NCBI GenBank assembly: GCA_934045905.1
Contig: OW203769.1
Span: 25,699,705-25,763,704, forward strand
Direction: 5' to 3'
Source: Leuctra nigra
Lineage: Eukaryota > Arthropoda > Insecta > Plecoptera > Leuctridae
DNA: 64,000 nt
Below are positions 20,403 to 31,806 of the stretch, piece by piece. Under the pieces are notes generated by a model. The model did not search any database and was not told the DNA's origin. It saw nothing but the letters and a program-made list of their open reading frames with translations. The stretch's first letter is position 1. Each line of letters starts with the position of its first letter. Made by a program: the position numbers and the translations under genes.

Positions 20403-21620
20403 TTCATAAGCTATCCTGCTCTTCAGAATAGAAGTCCATCTCTGTTTAGTCGGACAGATGTTGTCTCTTGCATCATGATTGGAATTTGCACCTGATCTAT
20501 CACAGTTTATGCACTTGTAGAACTTGGAGTTGCATGATTTTTCCTCATGATTACCCGAACAATATAAACAGATTTTATTTCTCTCGCAAACTTTCGCTAT
20601 ATGATTGTAGCCAGCGCATTTGTAGCATTGAATAATATTGAGGTGGTCGCAGATCTTGTACCGTCGCCAGCCAATATTTATTTGACCTTCTCTCAATAAC
20701 AGAGTACGCGTGTGAGCATCAACTTCAATGACGACTGATGAACTGGTTTTATGCTTGAGAACCGTGACAATTTTCATGGCGAACGCAGGGGCTGATTTAT
20801 TCAAGCAATTTTGGATAATTATCGAGTTAAGAAATTCTTCTACTTCTTCGTTAGTTTGCTCAAGTTGTATGTTTGATATTCGCAGTCTAGGATTCAATTT
20901 TGGTTTAATTTCTGCCGTGTATCTATCGCCTAGGACTAGTTCGACCTCTTTGACTAATGCGGCGGCTGATGATTCTGGACATGTGATGAGAACGGTCCCT
21001 TCCTTGTTATGTTGCATGCTAAACACTCCTACTGGAAGTTTGGCTGGATTGATACTTTTTGTGATATCTATCTTCGTGTTGTCGTTATCTTTGCCGTTTT
21101 TAGGTGTGATGCTAATAACTTCTTTCTTATTAAATTTTAGAGCCATGGCATAAGAATGAGGTGTTTGCTCGTTTAGCTGACTTGGTGGGGGAGGGCCTTT
21201 GCTATGCTTATACATCAACATAATTTGTTCTGCTTGGAGTTTGTTTTCAGCTTCTAAGCTTCTCACTAGCCTTTGAAGAATATCGTTTTCTCTTTTGAGC
21301 ATTGCGTTCTCCTCCTGTACGTTAAGTGCTAGACCAACCTTCAAAAAATCGCTTGTCGCCGAGTCGCCGCCACCGCCCCCTTCGTTGTTTACGTCCATGT
21401 GTAGACAGGCACTGCACGTCCAATGTTGTTGAAGCTCGCTGATTTCACATGCTTGATTACACTCCGATGCGGCACAGTTATTGTGAACCATGGCTTCACA
21501 TATTACACATTTTACTCCATTCACGACTTTTCTATTGCACTTTTTGCACTTTAAATTGACTAAAAACCGGTGATAGGACTGACCAATGAAAAGGGGAGGT
21601 TGCAGTGTAAAATTTAACAT
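20400..21620 (-). CDS. LINE ORF1 protein: PHD-like zinc finger, coiled coil, CCHC knuckles
   Basis: 406 residues from an ATG at 21620. The N-terminal part (about residues 25-75) has a CX2C...CX2C...H...C...CX2C pattern like a PHD finger. A heptad-rich stretch (about 100-135) looks like a coiled coil. A middle domain with RLRISNIQ and neighbouring sequence resembles the RNA-binding domain of LINE ORF1 proteins. The C-terminal region holds three Cys/His clusters (CYKCAGYNHIAKVC, CLYCSGNHEEKSC, CINC). Such proteins bind the element RNA and move it with the polymerase. This ORF is intact although ORF2 is broken. Confidence 0.85.
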   Translation of the reverse strand: MLNFTLQPPLFIGQSYHRFLVNLKCKKCNRKVVNGVKCVICEAMVHNNCAASECNQACEISELQQHWTCSACLHMDVNNEGGGGGDSATSDFLKVGLALNVQEENAMLKRENDILQRLVRSLEAENKLQAEQIMLMYKHSKGPPPPSQLNEQTPHSYAMALKFNKKEVISITPKNGKDNDNTKIDITKSINPAKLPVGVFSMQHNKEGTVLITCPESSAAALVKEVELVLGDRYTAEIKPKLNPRLRISNIQLEQTNEEVEEFLNSIIIQNCLNKSAPAFAMKIVTVLKHKTSSSVVIEVDAHTRTLLLREGQINIGWRRYKICDHLNIIQCYKCAGYNHIAKVCERNKICLYCSGNHEEKSCNSKFYKCINCDRSGANSNHDARDNICPTKQRWTSILKSRIAYE

Positions 21621-21669
21621 AAATAATCTAAACCCATATGTAAAATTAAACTGATATTATTATTTCAAT

Positions 21670-23905
21670 ACAATTTCTTGTAAATTTTTTTTTTATTATA
21701 TCAATTAATTAACAATTAATTATACCCCATCCAACTAAAGTCGGGTTGGGGGGTGGAGGTAGCTCCACCTTCTTCTAGGGCCTCCTGGGATGCCGAAGTC
21801 GGCCGGCCATTCCAACTTCTTCCCCGTCGTCTTCTTCCTCATCGTCTTCGCTCTCCTCTGATTCCTCCACCTGCCGCTCCACCAACTCATTCCATCTTTC
21901 TACATCTTCCCACCACTTCTCTCCTTCCACTCTCCTCCAATCTTCGCCTCTCTCCGCCACATCCTCTTCAATGCTGTCCATCCACTTGGTCCTCGGACGC
22001 CCAGCCTTCTTTTTCTTCACTTGTCTTCCCTTCTCAAATTCTCTTCTAGGAATTCTCTCCTCTCCCATTCTTTTCATGTGCCCGAACCATCTCAACCTCT
22101 CTCGACTTATCTTCAAACTTAACTTCTCCACTCCCAAGTCTTGTCTTATCTTCTTACTCCTGATTTTATCCAACTTGGTCACTCCCGCCACCCCTCTCAA
22201 AAACTTCATCTGTGATGCCTGGATTTCTGCTATTTCTCTTCTGCCCATTGGCCATGTTACCGCCCCATATGTCAGGATTGGAATATAGTACAGTTTGTAT
22301 ATCAGTAGTTTGCACCTCATTGGTATACCCTCCTTCCATAACAGCTTCCGAACACATTGGTAAAAGCTCTCCGCCGCTGCTCGTCTCTTCTTTATCTCGC
22401 GCTCCACCTTACCATCCCTTGTCACAACACTTCCTAAATATTTAAACTCCTCCCGTTCTTGCAGCATTGCTCCCTGGATTCCAATCTTGCACCTCGCCTT
22501 CTTTTCTCTGTCCATACACAATGTTTCACTCTTTTCTCTGCTAATATGTAGGCCATACTTTTCTGTCACACAATTCCATTTATCCACCTTCAACTGTATC
22601 TCATCTTCCGACTCGCTCCATATCATAATGTCATCTGCATATATAAATGTTTTTGAATCCCTTCCTTCCACTTCGTCATTCTCCACTTCCCGTACCATCT
22701 CATCCATTACAACACCAAACAGAGTCGGTGACAACACACTACCTTGCTTTAAGCCTTCATTTACTTGGAACCATTCTGTCCTCCCTACACTGCACTGCAC
22801 ACAACTCCAGCTGTTCTTATACGTACTCTTTATCTTCTTTATTAGTTCTCCACACACTTCTTTCCTCTTCAAACACTTCCACACCATCTCTCTAGGTAGC
22901 CTGTCGTAAGCTTTCTCGAGGTCCAAAAAAACCATCCTTGTAATGGATCCCTCTTCCCATCTGCTTTCCATCAGCTGCCGCAGTGCAAATACTAGGTCAA
23001 TGGTCGACCGCCCCCGCCTAAAACCATACTGCTCCTCCCTTATCTTCTCCTCCAAGTATAGCATGAGCCTTCTCTCTAGTATCTTCTCGTATATTTTGGC
23101 TGCCTGCGATATGATTGTTATGCCTCTGTAGTTGCCAGCCAGTTTTCTATCCCCTTTCTTGAAGATTGGAGTAATTATACCTCTACCCCAATCTTCAGGT
23201 ATTTTACATTCCATCCAAGCTGCATGGATTACTCTACGAAGCCATTCCGCCCCCTCATCGCCAGCTGCCTTTAACATCTCAACATTTATTTCGTCTATTC
23301 CAGTAGCCTTTCCATTTTTCATTCTCTTTATCACGTTCTTCACCTCGACTCTACTTGGTGCCTCTTTTACATAGCGGTCATTCACTCCTATTAGTTGAGC
23401 ATCCACTTCCCTCACATCTGCGTCTGTATCCTCCCTCTCCTCGTCACCCTTCAACAGGTTTTTAAAGTAGTCCCTCCATATGTTCTTTAACTCCTCCGGC
23501 TTATTTGTCACTGTTCCATCTTCCAACTTCATCACCGACTGCACTTCATTGTCCCGTCGTCTCATCCCAACCATGTTGTACAACATTTTCTTACTACCAT
23601 CATAATCTCTTTCCAGCTTGTCTGCAAGAACCTCCATCGTCTTTCTCTTCTCCTCTTCAACAATTGACTTCACCAGGATCTTAGCCGCTTTATAAGCTCT
23701 TACATTCTCCTCAGAGTTGTCGTGTACTTTCTTCATCCAGGCCAACTTCTTTTCCTCAACTACTGCTTTCACTCTCTTGTTCCACCAAGGTGTTTCTTTT
23801 TCTTTTCTCTTGCCTGAAGACCTTCCACATACCTCTTCCGCTACCGCCACCATTATTGACTTAAAACCATACCATTCCACCTCTACGTCTTGTATCTCCC
23901 CTATT
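21670..23905 (-). mobile_element. 5'-truncated RTE-type LINE
   Basis: A single long frame on the minus strand is followed by a short 3' UTR and a poly-A tail (A-run at 21692-21683). The open frame continues to about 23905, where the homology stops abruptly. The whole endonuclease is missing, as is usual for 5'-truncated LINEs. Confidence 0.8.
21775..23905 (-). CDS. RTE-type reverse transcriptase, N-terminally truncated
   Basis: About 705 residues without a stop. The usual sequence of RTE polymerases is visible: a PWWNKRVK segment before the RT, NGKATGIDEINVEML, IITPIFKKGDRK with NYRGITI, EEQYGFRRGRST, FLDLEKAYDRLPRE, the catalytic FIYADD (about residues 411-417 from 23880), and the thumb LGSVVTRDG. 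The C-terminus carries LRWFGHMKRM and GRPRTKW, typical of this group, then an acidic end. The codon at 23880 is GTG, not a true start. The copy is truncated but otherwise open, which suggests recent insertion. It lacks endonuclease, so it cannot move by itself. Confidence 0.88.
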
Positions 23906-25681
23906 GAAAAATATCACAAGCTGAAAATATAAATAAATCAAGACAATTTTCAATACACGCTGTACATGAACCATGTTTCATAATTTATTCAACCCCCATA
24001 AACACACAAACATTTAAAATGACACCCCCTTTACTGGACTTGTCATCTCTTCCATAAAGCAAAAGCTGGAGCAAGTTCACTTACTACAACCATCGACATT
24101 GATTGTCCATTCATCCCTTAACACATATTTTCTACCCCCGTGCAAAAGCTGTGAATAGGTTTATGCATAGGGGGAGGGTTACGCCCGTTACCCATTTACT
24201 CATTCTCTATATACCCTCAGTATACCATCAGAAAAAGATTCACGATAAATGGTACCATTGTTTCGCTCCAGTGAAGCCTAGAAAAGATTTTGCATCCCCC
24301 ACACCCCTTTTTTGGGGTGGGCCCCACGTGCCCTATTGTTGTTCGCTTTGTAACCCCGAGGCTCGTATAGGGTGACCGGAAGTCTGCCTTCACATGTAAT
24401 GTATTTTCATATCATTTATATTCTCCACTGCTAAAATAGTGTGTTATTATTTATGAAATTTATTTTGTTTTAAACTTTATAAATAGAAATTTCTAGTATA
24501 ATAAAATTAAAAAAATTCTAAACGTAAGAATTTCCAAGTTACTTTATTTTGATTAGGATTTACTAAAGGATTTTACTACTTATTTCAAATTGTGATTTAT
24601 TTCTTATAATATTCAACACCTACTCAATATTATTTCTCACTACATATTTTTATTGTTTCCATTATGCTTCATGCGTTTGTTAACAATAATGTTAAACTAA
24701 TATTTTCCTTGATTTTGGTGCAGTGTAGGTATTATGGTTTTCGGGTCCGGCTGTGTTATTATTGGCCCCCTCACCACCCCCTCGAATGTCAGTCCTTATA
24801 CCAACAAACACCTGCCAATGGCAATGAGGGGTAAGATTGATTCGAAACGCTGCATCAATGAAGAGGCCTCAAATTATCTTTCATTTCTACTCGACTACGC
24901 CGTCATTTCTCCAGAATCTCCTCTATGATAACTCTATGATTATCATCCTAGATAAAACGACCTGATCTTCGTTATTCACTTCGATATAATTTTCACTTCT
25001 AGTCGTATTCCACACCTATAGTTATATAAGAATAAGATGGCGAAGATGTTTTGAATCATTTGAGTCGGTAACGTTAAATCATTTTAATTTGTAGGTATGT
25101 GCGCTGCTGGGATAACTAATTAAAATTGAATATAAAAAAAAATATTTGAAATTTACTACATTTAAGGACTAGTTACAAAATTTCTACGTAGTACCTACTT
25201 ACCTCTATAAAAATTAAAATGTGTTGTCAGATGGCAAATGCTCTGCATACCTAGATGAATAGTAAATAATATATTTATTTTAAGATTTCATCCTATAGCC
25301 ACACTTTTCGCTCGTAGGTGCATGCGTATTTTATTTCGTTAAACAAAAATAGATAAGTACGAAAATATCTCGTTTCTAAAGGAGAATAAAAAATATCGGC
25401 AGTTGGTTCATCTAATAAATTCATTCACTTGAAGTTTCAGTTGATTGCAGGAGAGTGGGCTTGGGTGGTTTAGAAATCATCTGTTGTTAAGTCAAGTTAT
25501 GTAAACAACCAAAACAAATTGCATTGACAACCGTTAGAAATCAATTTGTTTGCGTAGCTTTACCCAGCTCTTACTCATTATTTTCATTTTTTTCCACGCG
25601 TTTACAAAATTTGAATTTAGGAATTGATCATAATAATTATTAAGTTTTAATTTAATATTATACCTACTATAGAAGGTAATA
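23906..25681. other. No gene recognised; mixed AT-rich DNA
   Basis: Only short open frames occur, without family likeness. A somewhat GC-richer stretch (24000-24380) may be an old repeat but I could not place it. Confidence 0.35.
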
Positions 25682-26406
25682 TGTACAAAAACAAAAACTT
25701 GTAAAAAAAACTGCCAAGCACCTTCCCACTTAAAACAATTGAGATCTAAAAGAAGGGCCAAGCAATAATATATTGTTTAAACATTTTCGCACTTAAAATT
25801 CGTGAAATCATTTCGCCCAGTTACTGCCGCCAAGCACAACACTAAAAACCTAATGTTGTGTCCAAATTTGAAGAATACAATCTAAGTGAACCACCATTGT
25901 AAACTTTAACAAAATTATAAAAATTAAAAATGACTTAAAGTTAATTTAAAATCGAAATTAAAAAAATTAAAAATAAAGCTAGGCGCATTGTGTCAAGAAG
26001 AAGGCAACATAAGAAAGAAGATGACGATAAAGGAGCCGAAGAAAGACAGAAAGTAGGAAGAAGATAGAGGAAGTCTACAATATGGTCGGTGCAAATTCAA
26101 TGCGCCAAGCTTTATTTTTAATTTTTTTAATTTCGATTTTAAATTTACTTTAAGTCATTTTTATTTTTTATAATTTTGTTAAGGTTTACAATGATGGTTC
26201 ACTTAGATTGTATTCTTCAAATTTGGACACAACATTAGGTTTTTAGTGTTGTGCTTGGCGGCAGTAACTGGGCGAAATGATTTCACGAATTTTAAGTGCG
26301 AAAATGTTTAAACAATATATTATTGCTTGGCCCTTCTTTTAGATCTCAATTGTTTTAAGTGGGAAGGTGCTTGGCAGTTTTTTTTACAAGTTTTTGTTTT
26401 TGTACA
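25682..26406. repeat. Near-perfect inverted repeat, two 309-bp arms with a 107-bp spacer
   Basis: The left arm 25682-25990 and the right arm 26098-26406 are reverse complements with only about five mismatches by eye. They start at TGTACA on both outer edges and end at GGCGCATTG next to the spacer. The spacer is purine-rich. No coding capacity. It may be a foldback-type DNA element. If transcribed, it would form a long hairpin RNA. Confidence 0.88.
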
Positions 26407-27589
26407 ACATTTCATATGGAATATAAGTTTATAGCAGCTTTCACTGATCATTAAGTGTTACCTATCATTACAGTTAACGCCAACAACGTCACTTCTTGTC
26501 TAAAGTTTTCTGTTTTTATTTCAATAGTTCCGAAGTTAGTATAACGAAAGGGTCCATTTCTTTTGGTTGAATTTGAGTTATATCAAATTATAATTTGTTA
26601 AAAGTTCACAGCTTTGAGTCATGTGAATAACGTAAATTGTAGGTGTATTGTTCCGGTGTAAACCGGAATTTGTGCGTTCATCTCGTAAAACGCGTATTTG
26701 TCGCCACTAGGTAAACTGAAAGGTACACGAAAGATGATTGCAAATGCGTTTCCTCATTTTTAAATTCTCCCATGTTCACTCTTTTATGTCAAAGTTCCGA
26801 AGTATAAACTCAATTGGTAACGCGTGCAGGCTTACAGATGTTTACAACACATTTTAAATAACATCCGGATGGTTTTTGGAAGGCAATGTAACTTAAAAGG
26901 AACTTAGTTAAGATTAACTAGCTGAGCCACCTGGTGTTTATAGTGCTGGTGGGAAGGAGTATGACGGGTGATGAAATTTACGCTACCCGCCTTACTCGCC
27001 TATGTATGTACACGGATAGCATGGGCCGGCCTATACCTGGCATCTCCACCTCTCTGCCTCTCCCTGTCAGGTCAACTTAATGTTTACATTTGTTTGTTCA
27101 TGGCAAATACGATCGATGTCCATTTAGTATTGTTGTCTTCTTCTATAGGTACTTGTAAACAGTTATCGAGCTTGCATTTTAATTAGTCCACTGATCTTAT
27201 TTAGTGATTATTATATTGTTTTGTGATGTTGCTGTGGAAGATAATATTTTCATATTTTCAAACCAGGAAACAACTTCGTGCTATTGCCTAGATACTTGAA
27301 GAATATTATTGTATTGCCGATGTAAACAAGCCAGACCACTTCAGTATATAACGTTCGCATCAAAACCAATGTTTATTTTATTAGTGTCAGATTAGGAGGA
27401 ACACCAGTTTCAGTTTCATTTATTTCCATTAAACAATGTCACTTGATGAGACTTTGACTCACAGTTTGGAAATAAATCATAATAATTTAAAAGCGTTTTA
27501 TTATTCTAACTTTTTAACGTAAGCATTGTTGGATGATGAAATGAAATATCTCTCATACCCACAGATTTCCATTAATTTACACACCTATA
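26407..27589. other. No gene recognised
   Basis: The open frames are short and unconvincing. A GC-richer patch (26935-27080) has no recognisable product. Confidence 0.35.
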
Positions 27590-28160
27590 AATACACCTTG
27601 CATGGACCCTTTAGCGTAGTTTCTTGTTTATTGTAACCGAGCTTCTAAGAATGACAGGTTACAACATCTGAAATAATGAAATAATTTTGACTAAGTTGTA
27701 AACACCTAATATACCTAGTAATGGAGCCATATTGTGTGGTTTCTTGTTTCGTAACTGAACCATCAAGATTGACAAATTAGCAAAATTAAAATAATTAAAT
27801 TTATTTTAGAAACTTAAAGTTGTGATCACGTAATGGATGCACGTAATGGAGCCTTTTTGTGTGGTTTCTTGTTTCGTGTTGTTCTTGTTTCTTGTTGAGC
27901 CACCAATATTGACAAAATAACTCTATTTTAAATATTAAATAAGTGTGACAAATAAAAAACTGTAAACACCTAATACACTGAATATTAGTAATGGAGCCTT
28001 TACTGAATTTTACTATTTACTTAATTAACTGAATTTTACATAATTAAATAATTCGGATAAATTATAAGCTGTGACAACCTTATGCACCCAGTAATGGAGC
28101 CTTTTTGTGTGGTTTCTAGTTTAGTAACTGAGCCACCAAGATTCTGTTGATTAGCATAAC
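27590..28160. repeat. Degenerate tandem array with a unit of about 110-150 bp
   Basis: Five imperfect units share the core GGAGCCTTTTTGTGTGGTTTC, then TTGTTTCGTAACTGAGCCACC and a GTAAACACCTAAT stretch. Cores begin near 27607, 27724, 27848, 27989 and 28096. The units vary in length through indels. Confidence 0.6.
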
Positions 28161-28350
28161 CACGAATTGTTTTATTGCACAACTTTACGTACAACGTATA
28201 CATTGACAATCATTATTAGAGTCCAATGAGAATAATATTAAAAAGAGTAGCTATGTAATCGTTGAATGTATTCGGATTAACATTTTGAATATATACACAA
28301 GAAGGTTAAACATTTTTTAAGTAAATAAAAAGATAAAAAATAAAACGTTT

Positions 28351-28425
28351 GTTACGGGGATCGAACCCGGCAACGCCGTGATCGAAGTCACTTGCCTCAT
28401 GTGACCGAGCCAATTCGCCACACTG
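28351..28425 (-). repeat. tRNA-like SINE head
   Basis: On the minus strand TTGGCTCGGTCAC (box A-like) and GGGTTCGATCCCC (box B) lie at tRNA spacing, followed by an A-rich stretch. The acceptor stem is imperfect, so it is probably a tRNA-derived repeat. Confidence 0.5.
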
Positions 28426-28663
28426 ATTATAAACCTGTGTAGTATATCAAAGAAGAAAGGTGGAGCGTAAAACGACGTGCGCAATTCCTGATTCCCTGAT
28501 ATCTTCACTGTTCACGATGGCAACCGGCGTGCCGCGATGGCAATGTTTCTGTCTATTGATGATCTTCACAGCATCCATTGGTAGTCTCATTTATTAAAAA
28601 TGTATCCAGGAATCATCGCTTATACAAATTAAAAAGGAATAATAGGAAAAAAAAGTTTTATTT

Positions 28664-28735
28664 CCGGGACCGAGAATCGAACACGGTAAGCCTGTGTCGA
28701 AGCAAGCTGCTTTAGACAACTGTGCTATATAGGCC
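28664..28735 (-). repeat. Second tRNA-like sequence, diverged
   Basis: On the minus strand it has GGCCTATATAGCACAGTTG and a weak box B (GTGTTCGATTCTC), followed by an A-rich stretch. It lies 240 bp from a similar sequence in the same orientation. Confidence 0.45.
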
Positions 28736-28799
28736 GACGGACAGCGAAGCTGCTGTGTTGATCGATAGGGAGGAAGAGCGGAACGCTAAATATTGATAA

Positions 28800-29077
28800 T
28801 TTTCCACTTCCGGTTTAAAATGTTTGTTTTTTCTTGAAGTGGAGTGTCTAGCAATACATTGTCTTTAATGATGCCAAATTTCAAAACTCTCGATGGACCC
28901 GTTTGACTTTTAAAAGATTTAAAATTTAAAATTGTAATAACTTCACTTCCGGTCAAAATTTTTCAGATTTTCTTTCAAAGGGCACCGCTATAAATATGAC
29001 TCTATGTCTCTGCCAAATTTCAACTCTCTAGACCAAACAGTGTAACCTGTGGAGATGGGCAAACAAACCGGCCGTGC

Positions 29078-29130
<53 letters not shown>

Positions 29131-29131
29131 A
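28800..29131 (+). mobile_element. Probable SINE body ending in a (TAAC)n tail
   Basis: A stretch with repeated CACTTCCGGT and TGCCAAATTTCAA-type blocks ends in about thirteen copies of TAAC (29079-29131). A microsatellite tail on such a body is common for invertebrate SINEs. No promoter head was recognised on this strand. Confidence 0.4.
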
Positions 29132-29735
29132 TGAAAGTCAATCCTTGCATGTTTGAGGCCCAAAACTCACCCCGAAGGGATGATCGCAGCACTTTGATAT
29201 TTGGTTAGGTGTTGTCAGGTGGCTAAATATACCCGATAACCATGGTTTTCAACTTTTATTTCTAAATGCTTGCATGCGTAATGACACCCCGAAATCGGGC
29301 CCGAAGCGCTTGCTGTATACAGTCGTGGTAGTAAGCTCGCACGTTGTATAGAGCGGTGCTTGGCAGCGTCGAGCTAACGCCCGACTAGATAACAAAATGT
29401 ATGTACCATAGTTTAATTTTATTTGACTTTCAAAGGAGTATTAAAATCTTGTTTCTTAATTAAAAGTTTGGCTTATTTTACAGTGTATATTATTGCCTTT
29501 TTATTAATCTTTATTCACTGGATTTCATACGAGTGGTTTTTGAAAGTGAAGATCTTGATACATTTTAATCATTTGAGAAATTCGTTGAATTCAATACATT
29601 TTTTTTTATTTTTGAAATTACCATTTCAAAAAACGTTTTACAACAGTTCAACTATACTAAAGTATAAAATACTAATTTATTGTCATGTAGTTTGCAACTC
29701 CCGCCCAATAATGAGTGTTCAATTTTATGTATTTT
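29132..29735. other. No gene recognised
   Basis: An open frame of 104 codons (29423-29737, plus) is AT-driven and resembles nothing I know. A GC-richer patch lies at 29280-29390. Confidence 0.3.
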
Positions 29736-30112
29736 GAGAATGAACAAAACTTTAGCATGGGAGGTATTGGAAAATCATTTCGAATTTGGTTAATAACTTT
29801 TAAAATAGCACACGTTGGTATTGTTTTCAAACTTTCTCCTGATAGTATGTTCGTGTATCTAACAGAAAAAAAGTTTTTTGTTAAAATCTAATGGTACAAA
29901 AAATTTTAACTTAATTTTAGCTTAAAAATTACACGATTTTACTTGGCTGCCATAAGATAATATGGGGGACAAAATTTAAATTATCTCAGAAACTAGACAC
30001 GAGAAGTGTTTCATTTTTTCAGGGATTGATGTATGGCGTGATTATCAATAAGTACACAAATATTATGAAGATCTGAGACTATGCCTCGAGTCGACTGATC
30101 GCGCCACCTTAA
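29736..30112 (-). repeat. Dispersed repeat of about 370 bp, copy 1
   Basis: It matches 52010-52330 and 61553-61930 in inverted orientation, including TACACGATTTTACTTGG and CTAGACACGAGAAGTGT. One edge reads TTAAGGTGGC in copies 1 and 3. No coding capacity; it may be a non-autonomous DNA element. Confidence 0.65.
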
Positions 30113-31617
30113 AATGTTCCACATACTACAACAGATAGGTCAAACTCAATATAATGCAATAAAGCACTTTTGCAACACAAAAAAATACAACACGTTTATT
30201 TTTATTTATCCTTATTTGCAAACAGATACATAAATCTACTTGTGTAAATGTAATACATTCAGATTACACAAAACAAACATTACAGCACATAGAAACTTAG
30301 AAACACATTAGATTATATCACAGATCACAGAGTTCTCAAGTCACAAGGTCAGTCAGTAGTGACTTGAACGTCAAAAAATAATTAAAACACTAATCCAAAC
30401 AATTGGACATTGCTCTTTATTCACTGGACGAATGAAATCGTTTTATTAAATTTTAGAGGTTAATTAATTGATAGATAAAATACTTCCATTTAATAAATTA
30501 CTACCAAGTTGCGTTATGGTTACGTTTCATAAGGCTGTATTCAATGGTTGCATGATACATTTTTTTAGAATAACTTTTGTAATTTTTGTAGAATTGCCAT
30601 ATGATAAAATTACACTTGTTTCATGCTACGTTGATATTTTTTACCAAGCGTCGTTTAATCGACGCCCGCCATCTGCACAGGTGTGTGACCGGCGTCGCTT
30701 CTGATTGGCTCTCATAGGGAGGGGGGGGGGGGGGGATTGGGGTGCGAGGTGTTTCCTGTTTTTCCTGTTGATTGTTCTGATACACACTTCAAAATGATTA
30801 GAATGTGATTTACGTAATTATCAATCAACGGAGCAACAAATAGGAGATTATAGGAGAGACAGGAAATGATCCAAGGAAGCTCTTGTATTTAATTTTAATT
30901 CGATGGAATATTTTGGTGTGAGAAATTACAAAATCTGTCTAGATGTTCGCTTAGAGATGTATTGTTCAGTACACAGTACACAGTACACAGTATCTACACA
31001 ATTAATACAGCGAAACTGAATACAACACTCAAAAACAGAGTTGATGAACAATAAATATCATGGCTGATCCAGATCAAATGATTTAGAAAAATATTATTTA
31101 AATTTAAAATAATTCTTCTCACAGGAAGACTGGATTATTGTTCGAAGGCGGCTAATGTCAGCATGTCTGACGTTTTTGTCAAAATTGACTTTTCGGTACC
31201 ATTAAAATCGTAATTTTGGTCCCCATTTTACTGTCATTTTTACTGATTATTGTAAACTAATATCTAACAAATATTGAAATTAGTGGCAACAATGACTGAA
31301 CGTGCAAGAGCCACCATTAAAATATATGATTCAAGTTATTCAATTTATACCTTTTCCTGAACAATTTGGATTTTGTCAGAGTCAGATACAAGGTTATGAC
31401 ACTTAGCCATCGATATGTGATCCATGATTTTATTCCATTGTTTGTACAATTTCCTTAAATTTTATAAATCTATAATATAAGACATATTTTGTTGTAAATT
31501 ATCAATTTGGAAAAATAACAAGTGTATTTAGAATATCATGAATATCATTATTAAAATACGGAAATAGGCTAAAAAGTTGATTAAAAGAAAATCAGTAATA
31601 ATTAAAGAAATTTACAT
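30113..31617. other. No gene recognised; contains a long poly-G tract
   Basis: AT-rich apart from a 16-17 base G run near 30719-30735. No open frame of note. Confidence 0.35.
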
Positions 31618-31806
31618 CTTCTATTAAATAGTAGAATGTCTGTCTGTCTGCCTGCCTGTTCTTCTGACCGAACTCAGTCAAATTTTGAACAATTATCCTT
31701 CAGAACTTGCGAACAACCTAAATAAACTACCCCATTCCTCTGACCACCTCTTCAACCTAAAAAGAAACAAATTCCCGAGCAACGCGGGACGGGTCAGCTA
31801 TAGTAG
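31618..31806 (+). mobile_element. Possible mini-Helitron
   Basis: The left side begins TCTATTAAATAGTAGAATG and then CTGTCTGTCTG, as in many insect Helitron ends. The right side has a short GC hairpin (CCCG...CGGG) followed by GGTCAGCTATAG. There is no inverted repeat and no target duplication. The CTRR end is not clean, so the call is tentative. Confidence 0.35.

Larger units (their letters stand above)
15513..21650 (-). mobile_element. CR1/Jockey-type two-ORF LINE, disrupted by two nested insertions
   Basis: Read on the minus strand it has ORF1 (21620-20400), an in-frame TAG, ORF2 endonuclease (20399-19143), linker, reverse transcriptase and C-terminus (to 15706), and a 3' UTR ending in an ACAATACAA-type short repeat near 15513-15545. 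Two later elements interrupt ORF2: an inverted-repeat element (17703-19051) and a 5S-derived SINE (about 17158-17553). The coding sequence resumes on each side. The 5' end is uncertain. This copy is dead: one frameshift near 19140, one nonsense codon near 16272, and two insertions. Confidence 0.85.

Noticed and set aside
27590..28160. CRISPR-like array
   Set aside because: The units are long, variable and have no constant repeat/spacer form, and the genome is an animal one.
29423..29737. 104-codon plus-strand open frame
   Set aside because: AT-driven composition, hydrophobic low-information sequence, no splice or family evidence.
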